In this document: one piece after another, positions 1-6,078 of the stretch
Position numbering within the stretch: the first letter of the stretch is position 1
Layout: every line of letters starts with the position of its first letter
Source of the DNA: Candidatus Woesebacteria bacterium
GTDB lineage: Bacteria; Patescibacteriota; Microgenomatia; UBA1400; MFAQ01
DNA: 10,505 bases
Direction of reading: 5' to 3'
NCBI GenBank assembly: GCA_020052895.1
Contig: JAGVOE010000039.1
Coordinates: 1-10,505, forward strand
Notes under the pieces: generated by a model
What the model was told of the DNA's origin: nothing
Seen by the model: the letters and a program-made list of their open reading frames with translations, nothing else
The model's database searches: none
Translations under genes and position numbers: made by a program

Positions 1-471
1 GAATCCCAGTTCTCCTCTGGGAAGAACTTTTTGTATTGTCGCTACCGTTAGAAACTCGGTATCCCAGTCCCCACGGTAAAAAGAAACAAAGTACACGTTT
101 CCAGCGGTATCGTAGTTCCCCATCTGACTGATGACTTCGCTCCTGAGAACAGAAGGCATTTTATCAAGCTGGAATAACCCCGAAGGTGTTCGGTAGACAA
201 AGCCAAAAAGTATTTGACCAGGGTTCCAGTCGGGATGCCTCAGTCCAAAACCCGTCGCAAACACGCTACCCTCATGGATATCGGTATAAAAGCGAATGAT
301 GACAGCTCCCTCTACAGCGCAAATATCGCCTACCTTCTTGGGTGGGTAGCTATCCATAATGACGACAAATCGGTCATTATCAGTCGCCTCGGTTCGCGTA
401 CCGACTGGTAAAAGTGAATTCAGACTTTTTTCATCAACCTGTCCTGTAAAGGGAAATTTAATACTCCACAC
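1..471 (-). CDS. Hypothetical protein, paralog of the gene at 925-1443 (3' end outside window)
   Basis: The frame is open from the left edge to about 483 and has no stop inside the window, so the C-terminus is missing. I do not recognise the family. It is clearly homologous to the 172-residue protein at 925-1443: both contain GFVYRxPxGLFxLD and YFVSFYRGDW followed by VLPxxxLG, with roughly half of the residues identical over about 70 positions. The N-terminal part carries the LLPVG motif shared by all three local paralogs. An ATG exists at 483, but I prefer the GTG at 471: GGAGG at 477-481 lies 5 nt upstream of it, and the paralog alignment begins there (MWSIKF against MMQINF). No signal peptide or membrane segment is visible, so it is probably cytoplasmic. 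The existence of the gene is well supported; its function is unknown. Confidence 0.82.
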   Translation of the reverse strand, partial: MWSIKFPFTGQVDEKSLNSLLPVGTRTEATDNDRFVVIMDSYPPKKVGDICAVEGAVIIRFYTDIHEGSVFATGFGLRHPDWNPGQILFGFVYRTPSGLFQLDKMPSVLRSEVISQMGNYDTAGNVYFVSFYRGDWDTEFLTVATIQKVLPRGELGF

Positions 472-476
472 AGTAG

Positions 477-520
477 CCTCCATCAAAGTTTTTTTAAAGA
501 CCTACAACCCATATATTTTA
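477..520 (-). promoter_or_regulatory. Leader of the partial paralog, duplicated from the leader at 1444-1492
   Basis: Read on the minus strand, a -10-like TAAAAT (515-520) is followed by ATGGG, then TAGGTCTTTAAAA, then AACTTTG and GGAGG. The same order occurs upstream of the 925-1443 gene. No convincing -35 box is visible. The conservation suggests the gene was copied together with its 5' untranslated region. Confidence 0.5.
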
Positions 521-567
521 CCACGTAATCTTATTTACCTTACTTTAAAATTTTCAAGACCTTCATA

Positions 568-590
568 CTTCCCAGGTTCTTTCCTGGAAG
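568..590. other. Stem-loop in the gap between paralogs
   Basis: CTTCC plus AGG pairs with CCT plus GGAAG, giving 8 bp with one bulged C around a TTCTTT loop. No T-tract follows on either strand, so it is not a canonical terminator. Apart from this and the leader, the gap at 484-682 holds only a 15-codon ORF (619-666, minus) of doubtful status. Confidence 0.35.
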
Positions 591-682
591 AAAGTTATTA
601 TCAATTCGATGAGTGGTCTTAGTCCAAAAAGAATTTTGGCCGATAAATTTGGCTTTCAACGAACATAGGTATGCTCCTTGAT

Positions 683-928
683 TCACCTGAAACTGACCAG
701 CAGTTTCTTTAGCTCGCTTCCCAAGAATCCCAGATAACCTTGTTCGGCAAACTGAAAGTGAAGTTGCCCATCTTCTACTGTAACCGTAGCACATACAACT
801 CCTGCCGCCAAAACTTCAAAATGTACGCCCCGTGTTCGGACATAATACATCCCTTCGGGCAACAGGGACTCAATTATCTTTTGATTGGTTATCTTCACCT
901 GAGAAACCGGAATATTCAAACTGTTCAT
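683..928 (-). CDS. Short hypothetical protein, single-domain paralog of its neighbours
   Basis: An 81-residue protein. Its start codon overlaps the stop of the upstream gene in ATGA (925-928), which points to translational coupling, and GAAGGAG lies 5 nt upstream of the ATG. Residues 1 to about 60 align with the N-terminal part of both neighbouring paralogs: a hydrophobic first strand, then LLPEG against LLPVG or MLPVG, then alternating beta-like segments. The GFVYR/FVSFYRGDW half is missing, so this is either a natural one-domain member or a truncated duplicate. Function is unknown. No membrane segment or signal peptide is seen. The coupling and Shine-Dalgarno site argue that it is translated. 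Confidence 0.72.
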   Translation of the reverse strand: MNSLNIPVSQVKITNQKIIESLLPEGMYYVRTRGVHFEVLAAGVVCATVTVEDGQLHFQFAEQGYLGFLGSELKKLLVSFR

Positions 929-1443
929 TTTCGCTCCTTCTCTAAGTCGAGGCTTGCGGGCCCTTTTTCCACACCCAAGGTGAAGTTTGGGAGTACCGCT
1001 CTCATCGAAATAACTTTCAACGCCTGATCGGTCCAGTCCCCTCTATAAAACGAGACAAAGTAGGCCTTGTCGGCAGTCGTGTGGCGACCGATCTCTTTCA
1101 TGGCTGCACCTTTCAATCTCAAGGGTGTTCCGTCTAGCCGGAAAAGTCCATTCGGTAACCGGTATACAAAGCCAAAAAACAACGTTTTCGGGTCGTGCTC
1201 GGGAAATCGCTGGGCAAAGGCGGTCATAAAATGCCGACCGGACAACTTCACGTCAAAGAAACTAATCAACACAAAGGGCTCATCTATCAGCTCACAAGTA
1301 GCTACAATCTCTCCGCCTTCTTCGGTTTTGATATAAAAGTTTCCCTTCCGATCCTTCTCCGCCTTGTAGCCTACAGGCAGCATTTCATGCTCAATCCTAG
1401 CTTCATTCACGTCACCTGGTAATTCAAAGTTGATCTGCATCAT
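925..1443 (-). CDS. Hypothetical protein, full-length member of the local paralog family
   Basis: A 172-residue protein of an unrecognised family. The N-terminal half (about 1-75) has the motif MLPVG followed by predicted beta strands. The C-terminal half has LFFGFVYRLPNGLFRLDG (about residues 90-107) and AYFVSFYRGDW, both shared with the partial gene at the left edge. The tail is charged (LDLEKERK). Two adjacent ATG codons are available, at 1443 and 1440; GGAGG at 1447-1451 is spaced 3 nt from the first and 6 nt from the second, so 1440 may be the real start. The gene lies 60 nt after topA with its own -10-like box, and its last codons overlap the start of the 81-residue gene. No signal peptide or membrane segment is visible. 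Confidence 0.85.
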   Translation of the reverse strand: MMQINFELPGDVNEARIEHEMLPVGYKAEKDRKGNFYIKTEEGGEIVATCELIDEPFVLISFFDVKLSGRHFMTAFAQRFPEHDPKTLFFGFVYRLPNGLFRLDGTPLRLKGAAMKEIGRHTTADKAYFVSFYRGDWTDQALKVISMRAVLPNFTLGVEKGPASLDLEKERK

Positions 1444-1492
1444 TCACCTCCACCAAAGTTATTTTAAAGACCTAAGAACACCCCATATTCTA
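1444..1492 (-). promoter_or_regulatory. Promoter-like -10 box and leader of the 172-residue gene
   Basis: A TAGAAT hexamer (1487-1492, minus) immediately after the topA stop is followed by ATGGGG, TAGGTCTTTAAAA, AACTTTG and the strong Shine-Dalgarno GGAGG. No recognisable -35 box is found at 17 nt. The block parallels the leader at 477-520. Some transcription could also be readthrough from topA. Confidence 0.5.
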
Positions 1493-1503
1493 TCAGATTA
1501 AAT

Positions 1504-3621
1504 CTAAATAGGTTTCTTCCAGCTGGCCCAGTCACAATTCGGATAGCCTTCACAGCCGTAAAAATCCCTATTTGTTCTAGTTTTTTTCTGAACCACCCGT
1601 TTGCCACATTTCTCACAAATTACTCCATCCACATACAAGATGTATGGTGCTTTGTAGGTACATTCCGGATATCGGCTACAGCTTAAAAACTTACCAAACT
1701 TGCCGTCACGTATCACTATCTCCCCAATGCCGCAAAGAACACACTTCTCTCCGGTGCTCTCGGTCGGCACACCCACTCGAACGCTTTCCTTTTCCACCTT
1801 AATGAGTTTTCTGGAGAAGTCTCCCCAGAACTTACTCAACATCTCCATCCAAGGTAGTTTTCCATTCGCAATGTCGTCCAGCGAGTCCTCCATCTTGGCC
1901 GTAAAATCATACTCCATCTCTCTCGGGAAATTTGTCATCAAAAAGTCCACCACCGCTTTCCCAATTGAAGTCGGGAAAAACTTTTTCTCTTTTTGCTCCA
2001 CATATCTCCGATCGATAATCGTCGAAATAATAGCCGCATAGGTCGAAGGTCGGCCAATGCCTTTCTTTTCCAGTTCTTTTATGAGTGAAGCATCATTAAA
2101 CCGCGGTGCCGGCTGAGTAAATTTCTGTAAACTCTCCACCTTTTCTTTACTTAGTTTCTCCCCCACTCCCATCTCCGGCAAAGTCTGATACTCACCTGCC
2201 TGCCCAGACTGCGAAGCTGTCGGCAGGTCTTTCACAAAGAGTTTCTTCCAGCCATCGAACTTAACTACAATGCCATTAGCTGTCAACTCACAATCGGCCA
2301 CCTTCACAACAACTCTAGTATCATCAAAAACAGCCTCTGCCATCTGACAAGCAATCGTTCTGCGCCATATCAAAGAATACAGTTTTTTTTCGTCCAGAGC
2401 CATCTCCTGGCCGGTAAACCGTTCTGGACTAATCTCGATGTGTGTCGGTCGTACCGCTTCGTGGGCTTCCTGAGCCACTACCTTCCCCGCCGTTTTATAG
2501 ATTCTCGGACCGGCCGGCAAATAATTTGCGCCATAACTGTCTCCAACAAACTTTCTGACCGCCTCGATCGCCACCGGCGCCAAGTTGAATGAGTCGGTCC
2601 GGTGATAGGTAATGTCTCCTTGCTCGTACAATTTCTGGGCGACACTCATGGTTTTCTTGGCCGACCAACCCAGTACATTGGCTGAAGCCTGTTGCAGAGT
2701 AGAGGTTTTAAAAGGTGGGTGAGGTTGGGTTTTTCTTTCCGTTTTTTTGATGTCGGCTACGACATACTCACCCTTCTCCAAAATTTCCAGAATCTTTTTA
2801 GCCTCCTCTGCCTTATGAATCTCCGCTTTCTTATTTTTATACTTAGCCAACTCCACCCAGAAATCCTGCCTGCCGGCAGGCAGGTCCTCTTGAGTTCTTG
2901 AGTTCTTGATTCCTTGAGTTCTTACGAGTGCCCGAATCTGCCAGTACTCGATCGGCAAAAATTTTTCAATTTCCCGTTCTCTTTCCACAATCAGCCTTAC
3001 CGCCACACTCTGGACACGACCGGCCGAAAGACCCCGGCGAACTTTTTTCCACAATATCGGTGACAGTTTATAGCCAACCAGTCTATCCAAAAACCTTCTC
3101 GCCTGTTGCGAGTTCACCAAATTCATATCAATCTCCCGAGGATGTTCCATGGCCTCCAAAATAGCTTCCTTGGTGATCGAGTTGTAAGACACTCTCTTAA
3201 AAACCAATTCCTTTTTTGTTTTTTCCCCCTGTCTCGAGTTCTTGATTCCTTGATTCCTTGAGTTCTCTTTTAATATCTCTCTCACATGCCAAGCAATAGC
3301 TTCCCCTTCACGATCTGGATCAGACGCCAAAATCACCTCCTCGGCCCTTTTGGCCGCCGCAATCAATATTTTCACCTGCCCCTCTTTCCCGTTCATCAGT
3401 TCGTACACCGGTAAAAATTCATACTCCTCCGTCTTTTTTCCTTGAGTTCTTGAGTCCTGCCTGCCGGCAGGCACGGTCTTGAGTTCTTTTATCTCTATCC
3501 CCATCTTACTTTTTGGCAAATCCCGCACGTGCCCCATGCTGGCCAGTATCTCAAAATCACTCCCCAAATATTTGGAAAGGCTTTTTGTCTTGGTCGGTGA
3601 TTCGACTATTACCAATTTCAT
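1504..3621 (-). CDS. topA: DNA topoisomerase I (type IA) with repeat-derived insertions
   Basis: Relaxes negatively supercoiled DNA by single-strand cleavage through a tyrosine-5'-phosphate link, in the nucleoid. Visible domains: Toprim (residues 1 to about 150, with VESPTK at 6-11 and DPDREGE at 101-107), the type IA core with the catalytic tyrosine in ITYHRTDS (Y339), HEAVRPT (387-393) and GRPSTYAAIISTI (524-536), and two C-terminal C4 zinc ribbons (C627/C630/C648/C654 and C669/C672/C690/C696). Four stretches not expected in the family coincide with DNA repeats: about 49-62, 119-134, 233-253 and 465-479. All fall where homologs have variable loops, and all catalytic motifs are intact, so the enzyme should work. 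AGGA precedes the ATG by a few bases. Length is 705 residues, about 645 without the insertions. The upstream locus ends in a terminator, so topA probably has its own promoter; a TAGAAT about 30 nt upstream is a candidate. Confidence 0.97.
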   Translation of the reverse strand: MKLVIVESPTKTKSLSKYLGSDFEILASMGHVRDLPKSKMGIEIKELKTVPAGRQDSRTQGKKTEEYEFLPVYELMNGKEGQVKILIAAAKRAEEVILASDPDREGEAIAWHVREILKENSRNQGIKNSRQGEKTKKELVFKRVSYNSITKEAILEAMEHPREIDMNLVNSQQARRFLDRLVGYKLSPILWKKVRRGLSAGRVQSVAVRLIVEREREIEKFLPIEYWQIRALVRTQGIKNSRTQEDLPAGRQDFWVELAKYKNKKAEIHKAEEAKKILEILEKGEYVVADIKKTERKTQPHPPFKTSTLQQASANVLGWSAKKTMSVAQKLYEQGDITYHRTDSFNLAPVAIEAVRKFVGDSYGANYLPAGPRIYKTAGKVVAQEAHEAVRPTHIEISPERFTGQEMALDEKKLYSLIWRRTIACQMAEAVFDDTRVVVKVADCELTANGIVVKFDGWKKLFVKDLPTASQSGQAGEYQTLPEMGVGEKLSKEKVESLQKFTQPAPRFNDASLIKELEKKGIGRPSTYAAIISTIIDRRYVEQKEKKFFPTSIGKAVVDFLMTNFPREMEYDFTAKMEDSLDDIANGKLPWMEMLSKFWGDFSRKLIKVEKESVRVGVPTESTGEKCVLCGIGEIVIRDGKFGKFLSCSRYPECTYKAPYILYVDGVICEKCGKRVVQKKTRTNRDFYGCEGYPNCDWASWKKPI
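2194..2228. repeat. Imperfect palindrome inside topA (encodes PTASQSGQAG)
   Basis: ACCTGCC at 2194-2200 and GGCAGGT at 2222-2228 form inverted arms around a 21-nt interior. It resembles the arms of the perfect 20-bp palindrome found elsewhere in the window. Translated in topA it gives a run rich in S, Q, G and A just before LPEMGVGEKL, where family members have a variable acidic loop. Confidence 0.6.
2865..2923. repeat. Composite repeat in topA: 20-bp palindrome plus 8-bp tandem units
   Basis: The perfect palindrome CCTGCCTGCCGGCAGGCAGG (2865-2884) is followed by tandem octamers TTGAGTTC and TTGATTCC (2890-2923). Read in the topA frame on the minus strand it yields RTQGIKNSRTQEDLPAGRQD, residues about 234-253, between two core strands. 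Confidence 0.85.
3234..3266. repeat. 8-bp tandem repeat in topA
   Basis: Four octamers on the minus strand: AAGAACTC, AAGGAATC, AAGGAATC, AAGAACTC (the first has lost its leading base or two). In frame they encode ENSRNQGIKNSRQG at residues about 119-132, just after the DPDREGEAIAWHV helix of the Toprim domain, where homologs have a short variable hairpin. Confidence 0.8.
3440..3490. repeat. 8-bp tandem repeat in topA split by a nested palindrome
   Basis: Octamer units TTGAGTTC flank CCTGCCTGCCGGCAGGCA (3456-3473), a copy of the inner palindrome. The palindrome appears to lie within an octamer array. In frame it encodes TVPAGRQDSRTQG, residues 49-61, in a Toprim surface loop. Confidence 0.8.
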
Positions 3622-3682
3622 TGCTTCCTAAAATATACCTTAAATCGGATCCAGAATTCTAGCACAAACACCAAACATGGCT

Positions 3683-3713
3683 AAAAATAGGAAAGCCCTC
3701 CGCGAGGAGGGCT
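3683..3713 (-). terminator. Intrinsic terminator of the ncRNA locus
   Basis: Read on the minus strand, AGCCCTCC and GGAGGGCT form a perfect 8-bp GC-rich stem with a TCGC loop (3694-3713), followed by TTCCTATTTTT. The opposite strand has no T-tract, so the terminator works leftwards, before topA. Confidence 0.85.
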
Positions 3714-3921
3714 GTAATTAGGGGAAAGTCGAACCTGACGGCCGCGAGAGAAAGAAAATAAAGAATAAGGTCTCTCGCGGCTCGTCACCGCTACCGGTAA
3801 AGTACTAATAAAAGCGGTATCTCCGAGTTTTAGCTCGAAGGAAATTTGTAGAACCCTGGCTGGCACAAGTGAAAGATGCGTCCTCACCGTTGCATTCAAC
3901 CAGGGGTACAACTAAACTACA
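3684..3921 (-). ncRNA. Structured non-coding RNA of unknown family, about 230 nt
   Basis: A consensus-like promoter and an intrinsic terminator bracket this region with no convincing protein gene. Structure by eye: the predicted 5' end (TGTAGTTTAG, 3921-3912) pairs with CTAATTACA (3721-3713) as a closing stem with one bulge; CCCTGG pairs with CCAGGG (about 3905-3854); CGAG-CTAAAA-CTCG forms a hairpin near 3824-3837; ACCGCT (3813-3818) pairs with AGCGGT (3787-3792); and an 11-bp GC-rich stem (3771-3781 with 3741-3751), extended by 4 bp after a bulge, encloses a U-rich 19-nt loop. It does not match tmRNA (no proper T-arm or tag frame), SRP RNA (no GGAA apex), RNase P RNA (conserved regions absent) or 6S RNA (not one long rod), as far as I can judge. 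A 76-codon frame starting at a TTG spans it but runs through the terminator, so I do not call it a gene. A cis-regulatory leader of topA is the main alternative. Confidence 0.68.
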
Positions 3922-3927
3922 AGTACT

Positions 3928-3956
3928 ATTATACCCCATAACACGCCACTTGTCAA
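3928..3956 (-). promoter_or_regulatory. Strong sigma-70-type promoter of the ncRNA
   Basis: On the minus strand TTGACA (3951-3956) and TATAAT (3928-3933) both match consensus exactly, separated by 17 nt. The predicted start, near 3921, coincides with the 5' end of the closing stem of the RNA. Confidence 0.9.
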
Positions 3957-3960
3957 GCCC

Positions 3961-3988
3961 AGCACTACGCACTAACCACTATGCACTG
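3961..3988. repeat. 7-bp tandem repeat after mrdA
   Basis: On the minus strand the units are AGTGCAT, AGTGGTT, AGTGCGT and AGTGCT, a 7-nt period, between the mrdA stop and the ncRNA promoter. Related heptamers occur at 9083-9110 and 9873-9893. Confidence 0.6.
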
Positions 3989-3989
3989 T

Positions 3990-5525
3990 TTACATCTTTA
4001 GCAGGTACAGTACTATCTCAGCCGCGATCGGCCCGGCCACCGCACTCCCCTCACCTCCCTCTTCCAGCAAGACCGTGACCACTATCCACTCTTTGACATC
4101 TGCCCCCTTAGGCACCACCACACTTATCCAGGCGTTTGAAAGAGTCTCCTCGGCTCCTTTTTGAGCTGTGCCCGTCTTACAATAGATCTTGCCCGCGTAC
4201 TCAAACAGGGGAAAGGCGGTCCCTCCGGGACTACAAGCCTGCTTCATCCCCTCCAAAATCAAGGCTATATTTAGAGGATTCATCTGCAAATCCAAGCACT
4301 CAGCCTTCCCTACAAGCCGGGGACCACAGCTCTGACCACTTACGACCTCCGCCGTCATTCTGTTTATCTGTAGCGGACTAGCAGTCAGCTCGCCCTGACC
4401 AATAGCCATGTGGTAGGTGTTGCCCAAGTACCACTTTTCTCCTAGAACTTTTTCTCTCCAGTAAGGCGTCGGCACAAAGCCACTACTCTCACCGGGGAAA
4501 TCAATTCCTGTTTTCTCTCCCAAGCCAAACTTCTGGCTCCAAGCCACCAGAGAGTCGGCTCCTAAGGCTTCTCCAATTTTATAAAAGAAAATATCGTTAC
4601 TTCGGGACAGAGCCTTGATAATATTTACCTGGCCCTCCGTTCGACCATACTTATCCAGGTACCAGTTTCCAAAACGATACTCGCCGACATTTATCTCACC
4701 AGTGTCCAGTATCGAAGACTCTTTACTGATTTTTCCTTCCTCCAGAGCGGCTATGGCCGGTACTAGCTTAAATACCGAACCGGGGGCAAAGTTGCCAGAG
4801 ACCGCTCGATGATACAGAGGCTTTTGATCGGTCTCAGTTATCAAACTCTCCACATCCTTAAAATCCCCTCCAAAGTCACTCCTCTTACCTCCAGGGATAA
4901 ACAAGTTCGGGTCAAATGATGGCTCGCTAATGAGAGCCAAGACCTCCCCACTCACCCTGGTCACTACCACTGCTCCACTCTTACCAATCTCGGTGAGCTT
5001 ATTTTTTAGAGCCAAAAAGGCTAGCTTTTGTAGCTCCAGATCAATATTTGTCGTGATATTTTGGCCCGGCAAACTGTCGACCTTGGCGATCTCTACTTTG
5101 CTCTGTCCGTTGGCTGTTTCTTGAACCATCACTTCCCCAGGCTGTCCCAGTAACTCTACCTGATATTGCTTCTCTAGACCGGTCTTGCCCATGAGCATTT
5201 CGCCGCTACACTTTGGACAATCCTTCAAGTCGGAGATGTCTGGCTTTCCTAGATAGCCCACAATGCTCGCTACCACCTCTCCACCGGGATAAAAGCGCTG
5301 AGTCCGACCTTGATAGTCAATGTTCATAGCCAAAGGCTTGCCGCTCTTATCACTGATCACCCCTCTAATCGGTTCTAGACGATCTTTTCGAATCATGTTG
5401 CCGTCTGCTAGATCTTCAAAATGTCCACCCATCACCGTCGTTAAAAATAAGACCCTCGCTAGGCCAATGGCCATCACCAAAATCAGGGCTGTTTTGGTCC
5501 AATAATAAATATTTTCTTTCTCCAT
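3990..5525 (-). CDS. mrdA: Penicillin-binding protein 2-type peptidoglycan D,D-transpeptidase
   Basis: Crosslinks peptidoglycan stem peptides outside the cytoplasmic membrane; in the elongation complex it acts with MreBCD and RodA. One N-terminal membrane anchor (about residues 10-32) is followed by a short pedestal domain containing RGVISDKSGKPLA (54-66). The transpeptidase domain has the three serine-acyltransferase motifs: SVFK (S250 nucleophile, K253), SND (309-311) and KTGT (450-453). At 511 residues it is shorter than typical proteobacterial PBP2 (about 600-630). A CPKC pair (103-106) in the pedestal is unusual; its role is unknown. No clear Shine-Dalgarno site precedes the ATG, and a REP-like element ends 8 nt upstream. 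It lies downstream of mreD on the same strand, the canonical place for mrdA. An FtsI-type enzyme is possible, but context favours PBP2. Confidence 0.92.
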   Translation of the reverse strand: MEKENIYYWTKTALILVMAIGLARVLFLTTVMGGHFEDLADGNMIRKDRLEPIRGVISDKSGKPLAMNIDYQGRTQRFYPGGEVVASIVGYLGKPDISDLKDCPKCSGEMLMGKTGLEKQYQVELLGQPGEVMVQETANGQSKVEIAKVDSLPGQNITTNIDLELQKLAFLALKNKLTEIGKSGAVVVTRVSGEVLALISEPSFDPNLFIPGGKRSDFGGDFKDVESLITETDQKPLYHRAVSGNFAPGSVFKLVPAIAALEEGKISKESSILDTGEINVGEYRFGNWYLDKYGRTEGQVNIIKALSRSNDIFFYKIGEALGADSLVAWSQKFGLGEKTGIDFPGESSGFVPTPYWREKVLGEKWYLGNTYHMAIGQGELTASPLQINRMTAEVVSGQSCGPRLVGKAECLDLQMNPLNIALILEGMKQACSPGGTAFPLFEYAGKIYCKTGTAQKGAEETLSNAWISVVVPKGADVKEWIVVTVLLEEGGEGSAVAGPIAAEIVLYLLKM

Positions 5526-5533
5526 ACGTTTTT

Positions 5534-5587
5534 GTCATTGCGAGTGGAGTGAGATTCCTCCACTCGTTACACTCGGTCGGAATGACA
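5534..5587. repeat. REP-like palindromic element, GTCATT...AATGAC type
   Basis: The termini GTCATT and AATGAC are inverted. Inside, GAGTGGAG (5542-5549) pairs with CTCCACTC (5558-5565). It begins 8 nt upstream of the mrdA start codon and is followed 4 nt later by a second element. Confidence 0.8.
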
Positions 5588-5591
5588 GTGT

Positions 5592-5646
5592 CGTCATCCT
5601 GAGCGAAAAGAGTTTACCCGCCCTAGGCGGGAAGGATCTCACTCCA
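5592..5646. repeat. REP-like element, CCT/AGG type, copy 1
   Basis: A 55-bp element starting CGTCATCCTGAG and ending AAGGATCTCACTCCA, identical to the copy at 6848-6902 and one mismatch from that at 8394-8447. The outer ATCCT pairs with AGGAT; the core CCCGCC-CTA-GGCGGG is a nested hairpin. It lies 9 nt beyond the mreD stop. Confidence 0.9.
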
Positions 5647-5655
5647 CCCAGTCTT

Positions 5656-6078
5656 TTAATAACTCAGTTTTATTGACTCCCCTTTTTCAAACCAAGTCAA
5701 AGCTACCACCCAAGCCAGTCCCACCGCCACCAAATCAAACCAGCTCCAGGGCAATCCAAAAACCTTGTCAAAAACCAAGTTAGCTACCCAAGACACCACC
5801 AAAATCGCCACTCCAGTCTCCTTACGTGAATTAAAAAATAGCGACAGCCCACCAGCCACCATCACTATAAACAAGCTAGGTAGACCCACCGGTAATCGAT
5901 AAATGACCGAGACCAAAATCCCGACCGCCAGCGCCAGCCAGTAGGCTCCACGCCAGTCCAGTAAAATTAGCAAAAAGGGCCAAAAAATTCCGAGACCCAA
6001 AGCCCCTTCGCCAATTAACACACTCAAGATCACCGCTAGGACTATTTTTATGATATTCTTGGATTGCTTCTCTAACAT
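5656..6078 (-). CDS. mreD: MreD-like rod-shape membrane protein
   Basis: From the ATG at 6078 this is a 140-residue, almost wholly hydrophobic protein with about five or six membrane segments (roughly 11-32, 36-50, 52-70, 74-88, 93-110, 112-130) and a short charged tail, the usual size and build of MreD. The stretch WPFLLILLDWRG...GILVSVIYRLPVGLPSL resembles the MreD pattern, and the position between mreC and mrdA supports the call. MreD is an integral-membrane part of the elongasome. The frame also extends upstream (ATG at 6129, TTG at 6156), but those codons would overlap mreC more and add a polar N-terminus. No Shine-Dalgarno site is visible for any start. Sequence similarity alone is modest; context carries the assignment. 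Confidence 0.68.
   Translation of the reverse strand: MLEKQSKNIIKIVLAVILSVLIGEGALGLGIFWPFLLILLDWRGAYWLALAVGILVSVIYRLPVGLPSLFIVMVAGGLSLFFNSRKETGVAILVVSWVANLVFDKVFGLPWSWFDLVAVGLAWVVALTWFEKGESIKLSY

Noticed and set aside
540..794. 84-codon minus-strand frame overlapping the end of the short paralog, as a frameshifted second half
   Set aside because: Its translation lacks GFVYR, GLFxLD or FVSFYRGDW, so it does not restore the missing domain.
2505..2525. LPAGP in TopA (residues about 368-372) as another palindrome insertion
   Set aside because: The DNA (CCGGCCGGCAA) does not match the repeat, and homologs have similar residues here.
3721..3735. GGGGAAAGTCGAACC on the plus strand, reminiscent of the RNase P RNA motif GAGGAAAGTCC
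   Set aside because: The other conserved RNase P regions are missing, the locus is too short, and promoter and terminator point to the minus strand.
3684..3740. GGTTCGAC near the RNA 3' end as a tmRNA T-arm
   Set aside because: The flanking bases do not form a 5-bp T-stem and no tRNA-like acceptor or tag frame was found.
3681..3911. 76-codon minus-strand reading frame between topA and mrdA
   Set aside because: It starts at TTG, has no ribosome site, shows no recognisable protein pattern and reads through the whole terminator hairpin; the region is better explained as structured RNA.
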